Below, piece after piece: positions 1 to 7,421 of a DNA stretch of 64,000 bases. This stretch comes from CF-13 sp035279665 (lineage in GTDB: Bacteria > Chloroflexota > Dormibacteria > CF-121). Position numbers and translations under genes: made by a program. How positions within the stretch are numbered: position 1 is the first letter of the stretch; each line of letters opens with the position of its first letter. The notes beneath the pieces are model-generated. The model did not search any database. It saw nothing but the letters and a program-made list of their open reading frames with translations, and had not been told where the DNA came from. The stretch is taken from assembly GCA_035279665.1 (NCBI GenBank), contig DATEHI010000011.1, forward strand, positions 1 to 64,000, written 5' to 3'.

Positions 1-306
1 ATCGCGATGTCGTTGATAACGCTGAGCATCCAGGCGTTCGACTTCTATCTGGTTTTCTTCGGGTTGTGGTGCGTGCTTACTGGGTATCTGATCTTTCGGT
101 CGACGTTTCTCCCCCGCCTGCTCGGTGTCTTGCTGATCGTCGACGGGATCGGCTGGATGCTGTTCTTGTGGGCTCCTCTGGCAACGGCGGTGTATCCAGC
201 GATCGCCGTGATGGGCGGCCTGGCGGAGTTCTCGCTGCTGGTGTGGTTCCTGGTCTTTGGAGTCAATGAACCGCGATGGCACGCGACGCTCGCGGGGCGC
301 AATTAG
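1..306 (+). CDS. DUF4386 family membrane protein, C-terminal part
   Basis: The reading frame is open at the left window edge, so only the C-terminal ~101 residues are seen. They hold three hydrophobic segments with short loops, ending in a charged tail (FGVNEPRW). The pattern of helices and the final NEPRW-like end match DUF4386 proteins, polytopic membrane proteins of unknown function usually near 230 residues. An ATG at position 7 lies inside a helix-coding stretch and is unlikely to be the true start. No function is assigned. Confidence 0.6.
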   Translation: MAMSLITLSIQAFDFYLVFFGLWCVLTGYLIFRSTFLPRLLGVLLIVDGIGWMLFLWAPLATAVYPAIAVMGGLAEFSLLVWFLVFGVNEPRWHATLAGRN

Positions 307-471
307 TAAGCCGCCGCCAGGTACGCGAGGCAGCTGACCGGGAGCAGCGCGAACAGCACCAGCGCACGGGCACCGTGCGTCAGGGTCCAACTCATCGGGA
401 ATCGATTAGTTGGAGGCGCTAGGTCAGTCTGTAACCGATGTCCAATCCCCCTGCCTTCAAGGAGTGCCGAA
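307..471. other. Intergenic region before the DUF1801 gene
   Basis: No coding potential is convincing here. The only recognisable element is AAGGAG at about 459-464, a good Shine-Dalgarno sequence for the ATG at 472. Confidence 0.4.
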
Positions 472-945
472 ATGACCACCGATTCAACCAACAGAGCCGC
501 CGGCGCCGCCAACGCCAAGTCCGACACGAGGCTGCTGGTCGCCATGACCGGCAAGGCAAGCCCCGCGAAGGCCGCGGAAGGCGACCGGCCAGTGTTCGCC
601 TACATCGCCAGCTTGCCACAGCCACAGCGCGGCATCGCCGAGCGCATCGATGCCCTGGCCGTCGCGCACCTATCGGAACTTCGCCGTGCGGTGAAGTGGG
701 GTATGGCGTACTACGGTGTGGACGGGGGTTGGTGCTTCTCGTCGGGCGCCTTCGTCGGCCACGTGAAACTGATGTTCATACGCGGCACCGCGCTCGAGCC
801 GGAACCGCCGGTGACTCCCGTCGGGATGGGCAAGTCCACACGGGGCGTCGAACTAGCATCCGTGGACGATCTCGACGAGCGCCTGGCGGCCTCGTGGATG
901 AAGCAGGCCGCCACGATGCCCTTCTTCAGGGGGAAGAAGAAATGA
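472..945 (+). CDS. DUF1801 domain protein
   Basis: 157 residues. The ATG at 472 follows AAGGAG by seven bases. The N-terminal ~40 residues are Ala/Lys-rich and low complexity. Residues ~45-150 match the DUF1801 (YdhG-like) fold: a helix ending in the ELRRAVKWGM segment, then YYGVDGGWCFSSGAFVGHV, and a basic tail. Family members are small cytoplasmic proteins, some implicated in iron handling or stress, but no biochemical role can be assigned here. It appears monocistronic and converges with the GyrI-like gene on the other strand. Confidence 0.8.
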   Translation: MTTDSTNRAAGAANAKSDTRLLVAMTGKASPAKAAEGDRPVFAYIASLPQPQRGIAERIDALAVAHLSELRRAVKWGMAYYGVDGGWCFSSGAFVGHVKLMFIRGTALEPEPPVTPVGMGKSTRGVELASVDDLDERLAASWMKQAATMPFFRGKKK

Positions 946-979
946 AGAAGAAGGCAGTGCAGTGCGGCTAGCTCAAACG

Positions 980-1441
980 CTACTTTAAGAGGTGCACGAT
1001 CGTTGTCTCCGTGTCGGCCGGATCCGCCGTCGGATCTCCATAGATTTCCCACGAGTGCCCGGCGGATTCTCTCCGGTTCGCCGCCATCCACTCTTGGATC
1101 GCGATGTACGCCTCATTCAAGCGGTTGTACGGCCCACGGTAGACGGCCACGGCAGCTTCACCCGCGGGTGTTGCGGTCGCGTACACCTCGCCTGCAGTGT
1201 CAAACGTGCGTGTGACTTCCACTCCGAAGTCGCACAGTATCGGCGCGCCGGGCTCCTTCGGGTGGTGATAGAGGAAGATGTTGTGGCCCTCGGTCCACAG
1301 CCCTGGCTGACCGCGAATGAAGTCCCAGACCTTGCCCACCGCGGGTCCCCATGCTGAGCCAACCTCGCCCTCCGCGACCTCGCGCCGCACTGCCGCCAAT
1401 TGGCGAGGCTGAACACTCTCGACGTTGACGGGAACGGGCAC
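980..1441 (-). CDS. GyrI-like small-molecule-binding domain protein
   Basis: 153 residues from a GTG start. It is a stand-alone effector-binding domain of the GyrI/Rob/BmrR type: N-terminal strand, helix with the W-DF pattern (GKVWDFIRGQPGL), a strand with HNIFLYHH, then the second repeat (ATPAGEAAVAVYRGPYNRLNEAYIAI, of which GPYNRL is the recognisable turn) and the tail WEIYGDP. No helix-turn-helix is present, so it is not a transcription factor by itself. Stand-alone GyrI-like proteins bind hydrophobic cations or drugs, and some hydrolyse such ligands. The domain call is good; the ligand is unknown. Confidence 0.8.
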   Translation of the reverse strand: MPVPVNVESVQPRQLAAVRREVAEGEVGSAWGPAVGKVWDFIRGQPGLWTEGHNIFLYHHPKEPGAPILCDFGVEVTRTFDTAGEVYATATPAGEAAVAVYRGPYNRLNEAYIAIQEWMAANRRESAGHSWEIYGDPTADPADTETTIVHLLK

Positions 1442-1485
1442 GTCTCGATCTTAATCAAGCATCCCGGCTGAGATCATGAGTTTTG

Positions 1486-2097
1486 ATGAAGCCGCTCTAC
1501 ATCACGAGCGGATTGGCGTCGGGTCTCTATACGATGGTCATCGTCGTCTGGGTCGTCTCCGAGGCGACCGTCCTGGTCCGCACGATCAGGTCGGAAGGCG
1601 TCCGAGCGCACCTGGCGAGCAACCGCGGACAAGACCGTCTTTCCGGGCCCGCGCTGATTGGCTTTCTTCTGCTCGCCGTCTTCGTCGGCTCGACAGCTGC
1701 TCGAGGGGTTCCGGCGGCGGCGATAATGGAGGGCCGACCGGTCATCTTCGCCTTCGCTCTTCTACTGGCCATCGCCGGAATCGTGCTCCGCTGGTACGCG
1801 ATCGTGACACTTGGCCGGTTCTTCTCGATGCGCGTGCAGACCACGTCCGACCAGCAGGTCGTCCAGTCCGGCCCGTACAGGTTGGTCCGGCATCCGAGCT
1901 ACACAGGTCTGCTGATGACAGTGCTCGGCGTGCTTCTGATGTCGACGAACTGGTTCACGCTCGCGTGCTACGTGATCGCGCTACCGGGGTTCGGGTACCG
2001 GATCTATGTCGAAGAGCACGCTCTGGCGTCCGAGCTTGGGGATCAGTATCGCGACTACATGCGCCGGTCGAAGCGTCTGGTGCCGTTTCTGATCTAG
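1486..2097 (+). CDS. Isoprenylcysteine carboxyl methyltransferase-like membrane protein
   Basis: 203 residues with about five membrane helices. The C-terminal half has the ICMT/PEMT signature: GPYRLVRHPSYTG (HP motif for AdoMet and lipid binding), then a helix and YVEEHALASELGDQYRDYMRR (EE motif plus the YxxYxxxV-like end). These are intramembrane AdoMet-dependent methyltransferases acting on isoprenoid, phospholipid or quinone-type substrates; the bacterial substrate is not predictable. The ATG at 1486 is preferred over a TTG one codon earlier. The gene ends 30 bases before a decayed tRNA gene. Confidence 0.82.
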   Translation: MKPLYITSGLASGLYTMVIVVWVVSEATVLVRTIRSEGVRAHLASNRGQDRLSGPALIGFLLLAVFVGSTAARGVPAAAIMEGRPVIFAFALLLAIAGIVLRWYAIVTLGRFFSMRVQTTSDQQVVQSGPYRLVRHPSYTGLLMTVLGVLLMSTNWFTLACYVIALPGFGYRIYVEEHALASELGDQYRDYMRRSKRLVPFLI

Positions 2098-2126
2098 CTG
2101 TGGTTAGTTCCGAGACGTCCGCGTGC

Positions 2127-2193
2127 GTCTACTGGAGTCCGTGGCGTGACGCCGATTAAGAGTCAGCTGCTCTACCAACTGAGCTATGTAGGC
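2127..2193 (-). pseudogene. Decayed tRNA-Lys(CTT)
   Basis: Read on the minus strand, the 5' half is an almost perfect tRNA: acceptor GCCTACA, TA at 8-9, D-arm GCTCAGTTGGTAGAGC, anticodon arm GCTGA/TCGGC with loop CTCTTAA (anticodon CTT, Lys). The 3' half is eroded: GTCAC and GGACTCC look like remnants of a variable loop and T-arm, but no TTCGA loop remains. AGTAGAC pairs with only five of seven acceptor bases, and about five bases are missing. It should not give a functional tRNA. The position at the edge of an accessory region suggests damage by past integration or deletion. Confidence 0.7.
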
Positions 2194-2240
2194 GCCGCAT
2201 ATTGCATTCGACATCGTCCGCTGCGTGTCGCTGAATGCAC

Positions 2241-2280
2241 GGACGTCCACCGGCGTTGTTGTCAAGTTGTTGTCAAAACC
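2241..2280. repeat. Island-end-like sequence with 11-bp tandem repeat
   Basis: ACGTCCACCGGCGTTG matches the left-end sequences of the two selC islands (7300s and 10850s), where it is followed by GTTGCTAC tandem repeats. Here it is followed by GTTGTTGTCAA twice in tandem (2254-2275). This looks like an end of a third, related element of which no other boundary was found. Integrase arm-site function is inferred from the repeat layout only. Confidence 0.4.
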
Positions 2281-2387
2281 GGCGGCGCTGCCGGGCGGTC
2301 GCTGAAGGTTGCCGCGCTATCCGTCGCTTCCAGGGCGGCTGAAGGCGAAGAAAAAGGAGATCGAAGGCATCAGGCCGCAGTGGCAGG

Positions 2388-2495
2388 ATGGGAGATGCCG
2401 ACGCGAGCGACCTGCGTGGCTTTGCGGTCACGGACCCGGACCTTGCGGCGCCGCGAGGCGATCGGCGCTTCGAGCGGCTAACTCAGGCTGGTTGA
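2388..2495 (+). pseudogene. C-terminal remnant of a TPR-type protein (possible)
   Basis: The frame encodes about 35 residues ending DPDLAAPRGDRRFERLTQAG. That resembles the last residues of TPR-containing regulators and cyclases, which often end with DPDLAPLRGDPRFxxL. No upstream coding sequence in frame is convincing, so this is at most a relic. The surrounding 2196-2731 stretch shows no other gene. Confidence 0.3.
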
Positions 2496-2731
2496 GGCGG
2501 AAGCCAGGCACGTGACCATCCCTGGGTCGGACACTGCGAGGCGTCCTGGAGACAGGAACTACCGTCAATTTGACCATGGGCAGCCTGGATGACTAGCGGC
2601 TTGGCGGCCGAGGCCTTGGTTAACGCGGGCGCAACGTCCTGGTTTCTGACGGCCGGTTTGCCAAGACCGCGGTTTGAAGTTCGACTGATTGGCATCCGTG
2701 TTGGACTGTTCGCATCGACGACAATCAGGCT

Positions 2732-4087
2732 ATGGATCGACCAATTCTCTATACGTGGAACAAGGGCGCCGCGCTTGCCTACCAGATCGTTGGCGACGGA
2801 TCCGTCGATCTGATCTATCTCAGCGGAGCGGGCTCGAACCTGGAGTGGAATTGGCGCTATCCAGCCTACGCCGGCTATCTCCACCGGCTCGCCTCGTTTT
2901 CGCGGCTGATCCTTACGGATCGTCGAGGTTGGGGCTGCTCGGATCGCTTTCCACCAGGAAGAGCGCCCGAACTCGATGACCTCGTTGACGACCTGATGGC
3001 CGTCCGCGAGGCCGCCGCCGGCAAACCGCCCGCCCTGATGGCGGTCAACGAGTCCGGATGGGCGGCCATTGCGGCGGCTGCCCTACGGCCCGAGGCATTC
3101 TCCCGACTCATTCTCTTCGGATGTTCCCCCGTAGGTTCGCGAAGGGACGACATGCCGTGGGAAGTGGACCGTGGGCGGCTCGAGTCGTCCTATCGTGCCG
3201 TGGAGCGAGTCATCAACATGGCTGACTGGATTCGCGTCTTCGTTCGAGACCAGCAGCCGTCATTACGCGGCAACGAAGACGCAGCCGCCTGGCTGACTAC
3301 CCTTTTCCGCCTTACGGCCGGGGCCGGCGCGGCGGCCGCCGAGGTGCGCAGCTGGGCCGACATCGACCTGCGCCAGCTGCTGCCGGGAATTGCCGTGCCG
3401 ACCCTTGTGCTCTCTCGTCCGGCGGCCGACTACTGGCCGCCTGCGAGCGCTCGGTACCTGGCGGCGCGCATTCCCAATGCGGAACTCGTCGAGTTACCCG
3501 GCGAGGACGGTTATCCGTGGGTTGGCGATTGGGAATCGGTGACCGAGCAGGTGCGGCGCTTCATCGCAGCCGAGGCGCCCGAATCACCTACGGCCCGGGT
3601 CCTATCGACGATGCTATTTACCGACATCGTTGAGTCAGCCAGGCATTCGGCTGAGCTCGGCGACCGCACGTGGCACCGCCTCCTCGATAGCCACAATCAA
3701 ACGATTCGACGCCTGCTTGCCCAGCACAAGGGACGAGAGATGAACACGACAGGCGATGGCTTCTTCGCAAGCTTCGATGTCCCTCAACAGGCTGTTAGCT
3801 GCGGGCTGGAGATCGTGAGGGCGGTCCGCATCCTTGGCCTCGAGGTTCGTGTCGGCATCCACACCGGGGAATGCGATCTCATCGACGACAAACTGGCCGG
3901 CGCGGCTGTCACCATCGGCGCGAGAATCGCGGGAGCGGCGGCCGCCGGTGAGGTGCTGGTCTCGAACACCGTGAAGAGCCTGGTTACAGGATCGGATATC
4001 CCGTTCGTGAACCGGGGAGAGCACAAGCTGAAGGGCTTCGATGAGAGTTGGCCGTTGTACGAGGCGCTTAGCCGACGGAGTGAATGA
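2732..4087 (+). CDS. Alpha/beta hydrolase fused to a class III adenylate/guanylate cyclase domain
   Basis: 451 residues. Residues ~1-275 are an alpha/beta-hydrolase fold: oxyanion region LIYLSGAG, DRRGWGCSDRF loop, and a nucleophile-elbow position reading VNESGW instead of GxSxG. Residues ~290-448 are a class III nucleotidyl cyclase catalytic domain with both metal aspartates (LFTDIVES and TGDGFFASF) and a C-terminal VNRGEHKLKGF. Such fusions are common in actinobacterial and chloroflexotal genomes. The hydrolase half is thought to sense a ligand or modify activity. Substrate (ATP or GTP) cannot be read reliably. A decayed hydrolase of similar type lies 0.4 kb downstream. Confidence 0.88.
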   Translation: MDRPILYTWNKGAALAYQIVGDGSVDLIYLSGAGSNLEWNWRYPAYAGYLHRLASFSRLILTDRRGWGCSDRFPPGRAPELDDLVDDLMAVREAAAGKPPALMAVNESGWAAIAAAALRPEAFSRLILFGCSPVGSRRDDMPWEVDRGRLESSYRAVERVINMADWIRVFVRDQQPSLRGNEDAAAWLTTLFRLTAGAGAAAAEVRSWADIDLRQLLPGIAVPTLVLSRPAADYWPPASARYLAARIPNAELVELPGEDGYPWVGDWESVTEQVRRFIAAEAPESPTARVLSTMLFTDIVESARHSAELGDRTWHRLLDSHNQTIRRLLAQHKGREMNTTGDGFFASFDVPQQAVSCGLEIVRAVRILGLEVRVGIHTGECDLIDDKLAGAAVTIGARIAGAAAAGEVLVSNTVKSLVTGSDIPFVNRGEHKLKGFDESWPLYEALSRRSE

Positions 4088-4271
4088 GCCTTGGTCAGGA
4101 TGCCCCACCCTCAGAGCATGGAGCCGATGTCTGAGGCGCCTGTCGGGTATGCAACTACCACTTCCTTTAGCTCACTCGCTCGCCGGCGGGCAGGTCAAGC
4201 CTAACGCCCGCTCGACTTCATCGACCTCATCCACGGTTGGACCAAGCTTGATCGTTTCGAGGTGGCTCCTT
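4088..4271. other. Gap after the cyclase gene
   Basis: No gene is seen. The stretch is the start of a 0.9-kb decayed zone (4088-4983) containing three unrelated gene fragments on alternating strands. Confidence 0.3.
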
Positions 4272-4427
4272 TCAAGCCGCCCGCACGGCGGCGCCCTTGG
4301 CAAGCGCGATCAACTCGTCCACGGACCACTGGTCATAGGCATGGGTCCCGTATTTCGCCGCTTTGATCTGGCCGGACGGCGCGATCAGAAAGTCGCCCGG
4401 GAGCAGATCGGACTCTCCGAGGTCAAC
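4272..4427 (-). pseudogene. C-terminal fragment of a peroxiredoxin-like gene
   Basis: On the minus strand the last ~50 residues before the stop at 4272 read LLPGDFLIAPSGQI, AAKYGTHAYDQW and VDELIALA. This is the typical C-terminal part of AhpC/TSA peroxiredoxin-like proteins (DFLIDPDG...Y-G....W.VDE). Upstream of ~4427 the frame runs antisense into a hydrolase fragment on the other strand, so the catalytic half is gone. Confidence 0.55.
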
Positions 4428-4736
4428 CTGCTCGGTCAGTACAACTCTTGCCCGCACGTGCTGGTTTATGCTGCCCGCCACCCTGAGAAGGTTGCGCGCC
4501 TCGTCCTCTTCGGAGGATCGGCGCGCGGCTGGACGGCCATGAGCTCGGCCCCGATCCAGGCGCTCTTGACCCTGATCGAAGTCGACTGGAACCTCTTCGC
4601 GGACACCGCGGCGCATCAGTGGCTGGGGTGGTCGGCCGGTGAGGCTGGCCGCGCCACAGCCGAGACCTTCCGCGGCGCGGTGCGCTCCGCATGGCGACAA
4701 ATCGCTCACACCGGCCTCTATCACTGGCGGTCGTCG
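4428..4736 (+). pseudogene. Fragment of an alpha/beta hydrolase
   Basis: About 100 residues beginning at LLGQYNSCPHVLVYAARHPE (a nucleophile-elbow region with GQYNS in place of GxSxG) and continuing LVLFGGSARGW, IEVDWNLFADTAAH, LGWSAGEA. This matches the middle of the hydrolase modules attached to cyclases and LuxR regulators. Both ends are lost, and the frame dissolves near 4736. It is probably a paralogue of the hydrolase at 2732. Confidence 0.6.
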
Positions 4737-4737
4737 T

Positions 4738-4880
4738 TCGTGCGCTTAAGGCCTCCCAGGCCAGCAACCGGATCCAGCCGAGGTCGGCGCTTTCTTCCTC
4801 GTACCAGTAAGGCAGCGCGTCGGCCAACTCCCGTCAGCCCTCCTTCGAGCCCATCAAGCCAACGAAATGGCGAGCTCGTG
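4738..4880 (-). pseudogene. Fragment of a TetR-family regulator
   Basis: Minus-strand translation gives KIAARARHFVGLMGSKEG, an in-frame stop, then RELADALPYWYEEESADLGW and IRLLAWEAL. The first part resembles the TetR helix-turn-helix (IA..AGVS.G..Y.HFGSKEGL), and the second the first helices of the ligand domain. The in-frame stop and the abrupt end at the hydrolase fragment show it is dead. Confidence 0.5.
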
Positions 4881-4983
4881 CGGCTATCTTAGGCCGTCAC
4901 CATCAAAGATTACGTGGGTACAGCACTCGGATGTGACCGGCCCGTGGCCGCTTCACAGAGTGATAGGTTCCAATTGCTTGAAC

Positions 4984-6414
4984 CTACGGGATGCGCAACT
5001 CGAGGCCCCATTTGTCGACGGCGAAGGGACCGATCTCCTTGTTGACCAGGGTCGTCGCGTCGTACGCCGCGACGCCGCTGGTGTAGTAGGCGTCGGCGAT
5101 TGCCGCGTCACTCAGCTTCCCGTAGCGGGTCTGTGGGCGTCCGTGGAATCGGTCGTGGAGCCAGAGCATTGCTCCCGGCCGCTCCATTATTCGGCCCACG
5201 AAGAAGCTGCGAGCCTCGTTTCGCGAGATCGTGATCGGGCCTCCGGTACCGGTGTCGAGAATTAGCGTAAGCGGCACCTTCATGTCGTCGATCGCCTTAC
5301 CTTGAAAAACCCGCCTCATAGGCTTGGTAACCCCAGAAATGTCGGCCATGTCCAACTGGAGCGGCGCCCTAGGCTCGTCGTCATGCACGTAGGCGTGCAA
5401 ATAGAGCACGCCGCGAAGCCCGCGGTCTCGTTCACCCATACCAGCCTCATGGCTCATGTCGGTCATCCCTCTCGGCTCTCCGGCGGCTTGGCCCGGGAGC
5501 TTGACGACGCCCGCATCAGCCTGGGCCATCGCTATTGCCCACTGCTGCACCGACGACTGAAATTGGAGCTCTTCAGCTTTCGCCTGCTGGGAACGCAGCG
5601 CCCCCGCCAGCTCCTGAAGAAGGTCTAAGGCCTTTGCCTTGTCCTTCTTGTAAAGGTGGTCGAAGTAGTTGCTGTTCTTGCCAAGGAATCTGCTTTGCGC
5701 CACGTTAGCCATCTCCGTGATCAGGCTGTACTGCACGTGGTAGAACTCGTCGATGGCGCTCTCGCCCTTTTCCTCTTCGGATCGCTTGTAGGCCTCGACC
5801 CCGGCGTCAAAGCCCGTCTTCATCGACTCTTTTGAGGCCTCTCGAATCAGGTCCTTTGACAGCTCCGTGAGTGTTTCCTTGAACTGCTTTTCGACGACGC
5901 CGGCGACTCCCTCGGCCACCGCGAGACCCAGCCCATCCGTCGTGGCCGCCAATACTCCGATGGCGCAGATTTTGAGAATTTCGAGTTCGATGTGCTTCTC
6001 GCGGTAACTGGCAGCCTTCTGCCATTGATTCAGGCCCGGGAGTTGCTGCATGACCAGCCAGTTGAACTGGTTCGAGACGATCTGCTTGGCGGATTCAAAG
6101 GAGGTCCAGTTCGAGGGGTCCTTACCTTCGTGCTGAATCTGGTCGGCGACAGGATCGTGCACGACCGTGGGCGGGGCCTTCGCTGGGGCATGGAGCGCTG
6201 CCGGGGCCGGCTTTCGTGCCACGAGGGTCCCAACCGCTGCGTTGCCCGCCGTCCGCTGCAACGCGAGCAAGGACTCAGGGCTCAGGGCCTGGCCGGCCAT
6301 CGCGGCAACCCACGGAGCATCTGGCCTCCTGGCCGCCAGTGTATCGTCCCGTCGTTTGGCCTGGTCCCGGGTCTCAGCGCCCGACTTGGCGGCGATCTTC
6401 TTCTGGCCGCCCAC
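4984..6414 (-). CDS. Protein with LQRTAGNxA motif (DUF4157/eCIS-cargo-like N-terminus), function unknown
   Basis: Chosen start is GTG at 6414 (476 residues). The frame is open to 6798, but the upstream part overlaps a better coding-like frame and looks non-coding. Residues ~1-45 are basic and charged. Residues ~52-64 read LQRTAGNAAVGTL, the short motif common near the N-terminus of DUF4157 metalloproteases and of proteins loaded by extracellular contractile injection systems. A Pro/Ala linker follows, then a helical region with a hydrophobic stretch (ICAIGVLAATTDGLGLAVAE), a charged coiled region, and a mixed C-terminal domain (~300-476) that I do not recognise. No HExxH is present. No injection-system structural gene occurs nearby. 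Confidence 0.6.
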   Translation of the reverse strand: MGGQKKIAAKSGAETRDQAKRRDDTLAARRPDAPWVAAMAGQALSPESLLALQRTAGNAAVGTLVARKPAPAALHAPAKAPPTVVHDPVADQIQHEGKDPSNWTSFESAKQIVSNQFNWLVMQQLPGLNQWQKAASYREKHIELEILKICAIGVLAATTDGLGLAVAEGVAGVVEKQFKETLTELSKDLIREASKESMKTGFDAGVEAYKRSEEEKGESAIDEFYHVQYSLITEMANVAQSRFLGKNSNYFDHLYKKDKAKALDLLQELAGALRSQQAKAEELQFQSSVQQWAIAMAQADAGVVKLPGQAAGEPRGMTDMSHEAGMGERDRGLRGVLYLHAYVHDDEPRAPLQLDMADISGVTKPMRRVFQGKAIDDMKVPLTLILDTGTGGPITISRNEARSFFVGRIMERPGAMLWLHDRFHGRPQTRYGKLSDAAIADAYYTSGVAAYDATTLVNKEIGPFAVDKWGLELRIP

Positions 6415-6529
6415 GGTAACAAGGGAACTCGGTTGCGGCGCTGCCGTCAATCGTCCAGCACTCAAAAAATGGGGAAGGACCCGTTGCCCGAAAGGGCAAT
6501 GCTCGGCAACTTCCAGCCCGGCTCGGACG

Positions 6530-6823
6530 CTACTGCCCGGGTCGGAAGAATAGGCGCATCTCGGGCGGAAAGTGGGCGAGCACGTCATCGGGAACGTCGA
6601 GCTGAAAGTCGACGGACCGCTGGTCGACCAAGCCGTCGAGGGCGACCCGGATGAGTTCGCGGCACGCTTCTTCCGGCAGGTTGATCTCCTGCAATACGGC
6701 TCGGCGCTGTCACAGCACGGTGTCCATCCGAGCTGGCATCCGGCCGGTCGCTTCCCGGAGCCAGCCGGTTTCCCCAGCGGGATCCAGACCAGCCGCAATC
6801 AGCTCGAGCTGCCGCCGCTTGTG
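6530..6823 (-). pseudogene. Coding-like remnant with one in-frame TGA
   Basis: One minus-strand frame has coding character for 98 codons: HKRRQLELIAAGLDPAG, ETGWLREATGRMPARMDTVL, TGA, QRRAVLQEINLPEEACREL, IRVALDGLVDQRSVDFQLDV, FPPEMRLFFRPGQ, stop. It has the amphipathic spacing of a real protein but I do not recognise the family. The TGA most likely arose by mutation from CGA (Arg). It precedes the LQRTAGN gene by ~115 bases on the same strand. Confidence 0.35.
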
Positions 6824-7139
6824 CCGCCAAAGCCGGTCGCCGCCTTAGCCATTTGGATCGGAGGCGTTCTAACGCTCAGGCCGTCTTGACCAGATCCGAG
6901 ACACGGTCTTCCCCCGCCTCGAACCGTACCTGTAGCCCGCGTAGCCACTTACGCGATCTGTGCCAGGACCCTTTTCCCAGCGACTGGGACTCCTGCGGGT
7001 TGGAGCCCACTCTCCGGTCTCCGAGCACCGCTCCCTGCTTATGCCGTCAGTTACGCCATCAGGGTGCTCGTCCGCCGTGCGGCCCGACTGCGGTCAGTTA
7101 CTGACGACGGCCGCGGCGGTCACTGGCCCAATTCGAAAC
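6824..7139. other. Intergenic region left of the first selC repeat
   Basis: I see no gene, tRNA or clear terminator. The last bases (AATTCGAAAC before TGGCGGGG) resemble the sequences preceding the other two selC copies, but the GTTGCTAC repeats found there are absent here. This fits with the repeat at 7140 being the outer boundary of the islands. Confidence 0.4.
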
Positions 7140-7207
7140 TGGCGGGGGCGCGACGGGAACGATCCGTCCGTCGACATCGCCAAGGATGCCGACCAGCGGT
7201 TTTGAAG
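7140..7207 (-). repeat. Direct repeat 1: copy of tRNA-Sec 3' part (outer att-like site)
   Basis: 68 bases from the anticodon loop (CTTCAAA on the minus strand) to the encoded CCA. They match the intact tRNA-Sec at 16058-16125 at 64 of 68 positions by eye: two changes lie in the T-stem/variable junction and two in the variable arm. No 5' half is present. It is the most diverged of the two 68-bp copies, consistent with the oldest junction. Confidence 0.8.
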
Positions 7208-7346
7208 TTCGACCAAGTTTCGTCTTAGTGCGTCCGCGGACGTCCATTCCGTGTTGCTGCGTATTCGAGCGGGCGAGGTTGTCGTGCTGAATTGGGTTGC
7301 TGCGTCCACAGACGTCCACCGGCGTTGCTACATGCGTTACTACATG
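7208..7346. repeat. Left end sequence of island A
   Basis: This 139-bp stretch aligns over its full length with 10752-10890 (left end of island B). Shared blocks include CGTCCATTCCGTGTTG, GCGTATTCGAGCGGG, GTGCTGAATTG and CACAGACGTCCACCGGCGTT. It ends in the tandem GTTGCTACATGC-GTTACTACATGG. Multiple short repeats (GTTGCTGCGT, GCGTCCACAGACGTCC) are typical of arm-type integrase sites. That function is inferred. Confidence 0.6.
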
Positions 7347-7421
7347 GTTGCTTTCAACAACGCTCGTGACTCCGCGGTTCTCGAGTGGTTTGGCGTCGCA
7401 TAGGACCTGGGGCGATTCAGG

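Noticed and set aside
6415..6798. Extension of the LQRTAGN protein to a 604-residue form.
   Set aside because: The first ~128 codons are Ser/Arg/Pro/Cys-rich and overlap a better coding-like frame; the GTG at 6414 gives a plausible charged N-terminus.
6530..6823. In-frame TGA in a coding-like frame, with a small GCAGG/CCTGC hairpin 17 bases downstream, as a possible selenoprotein gene given selC in the window.
   Set aside because: The residue context (DTVL-TGA-QRRA) has no redox motif or neighbouring Cys, the hairpin loop lacks the GU of bacterial SECIS elements, and the frame has no clear start or known family. A CGA-to-TGA mutation in a relic is simpler.
7094..7309. Similar 71- and 85-residue open frames on the minus strand at 7094-7309 and 10596-10853 (MDAATQFST...), as a conserved small protein.
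   Set aside because: They run through the island left-end repeat and the selC 3' copy. The similarity follows the DNA repeat, including tRNA sequence, and not a protein pattern.
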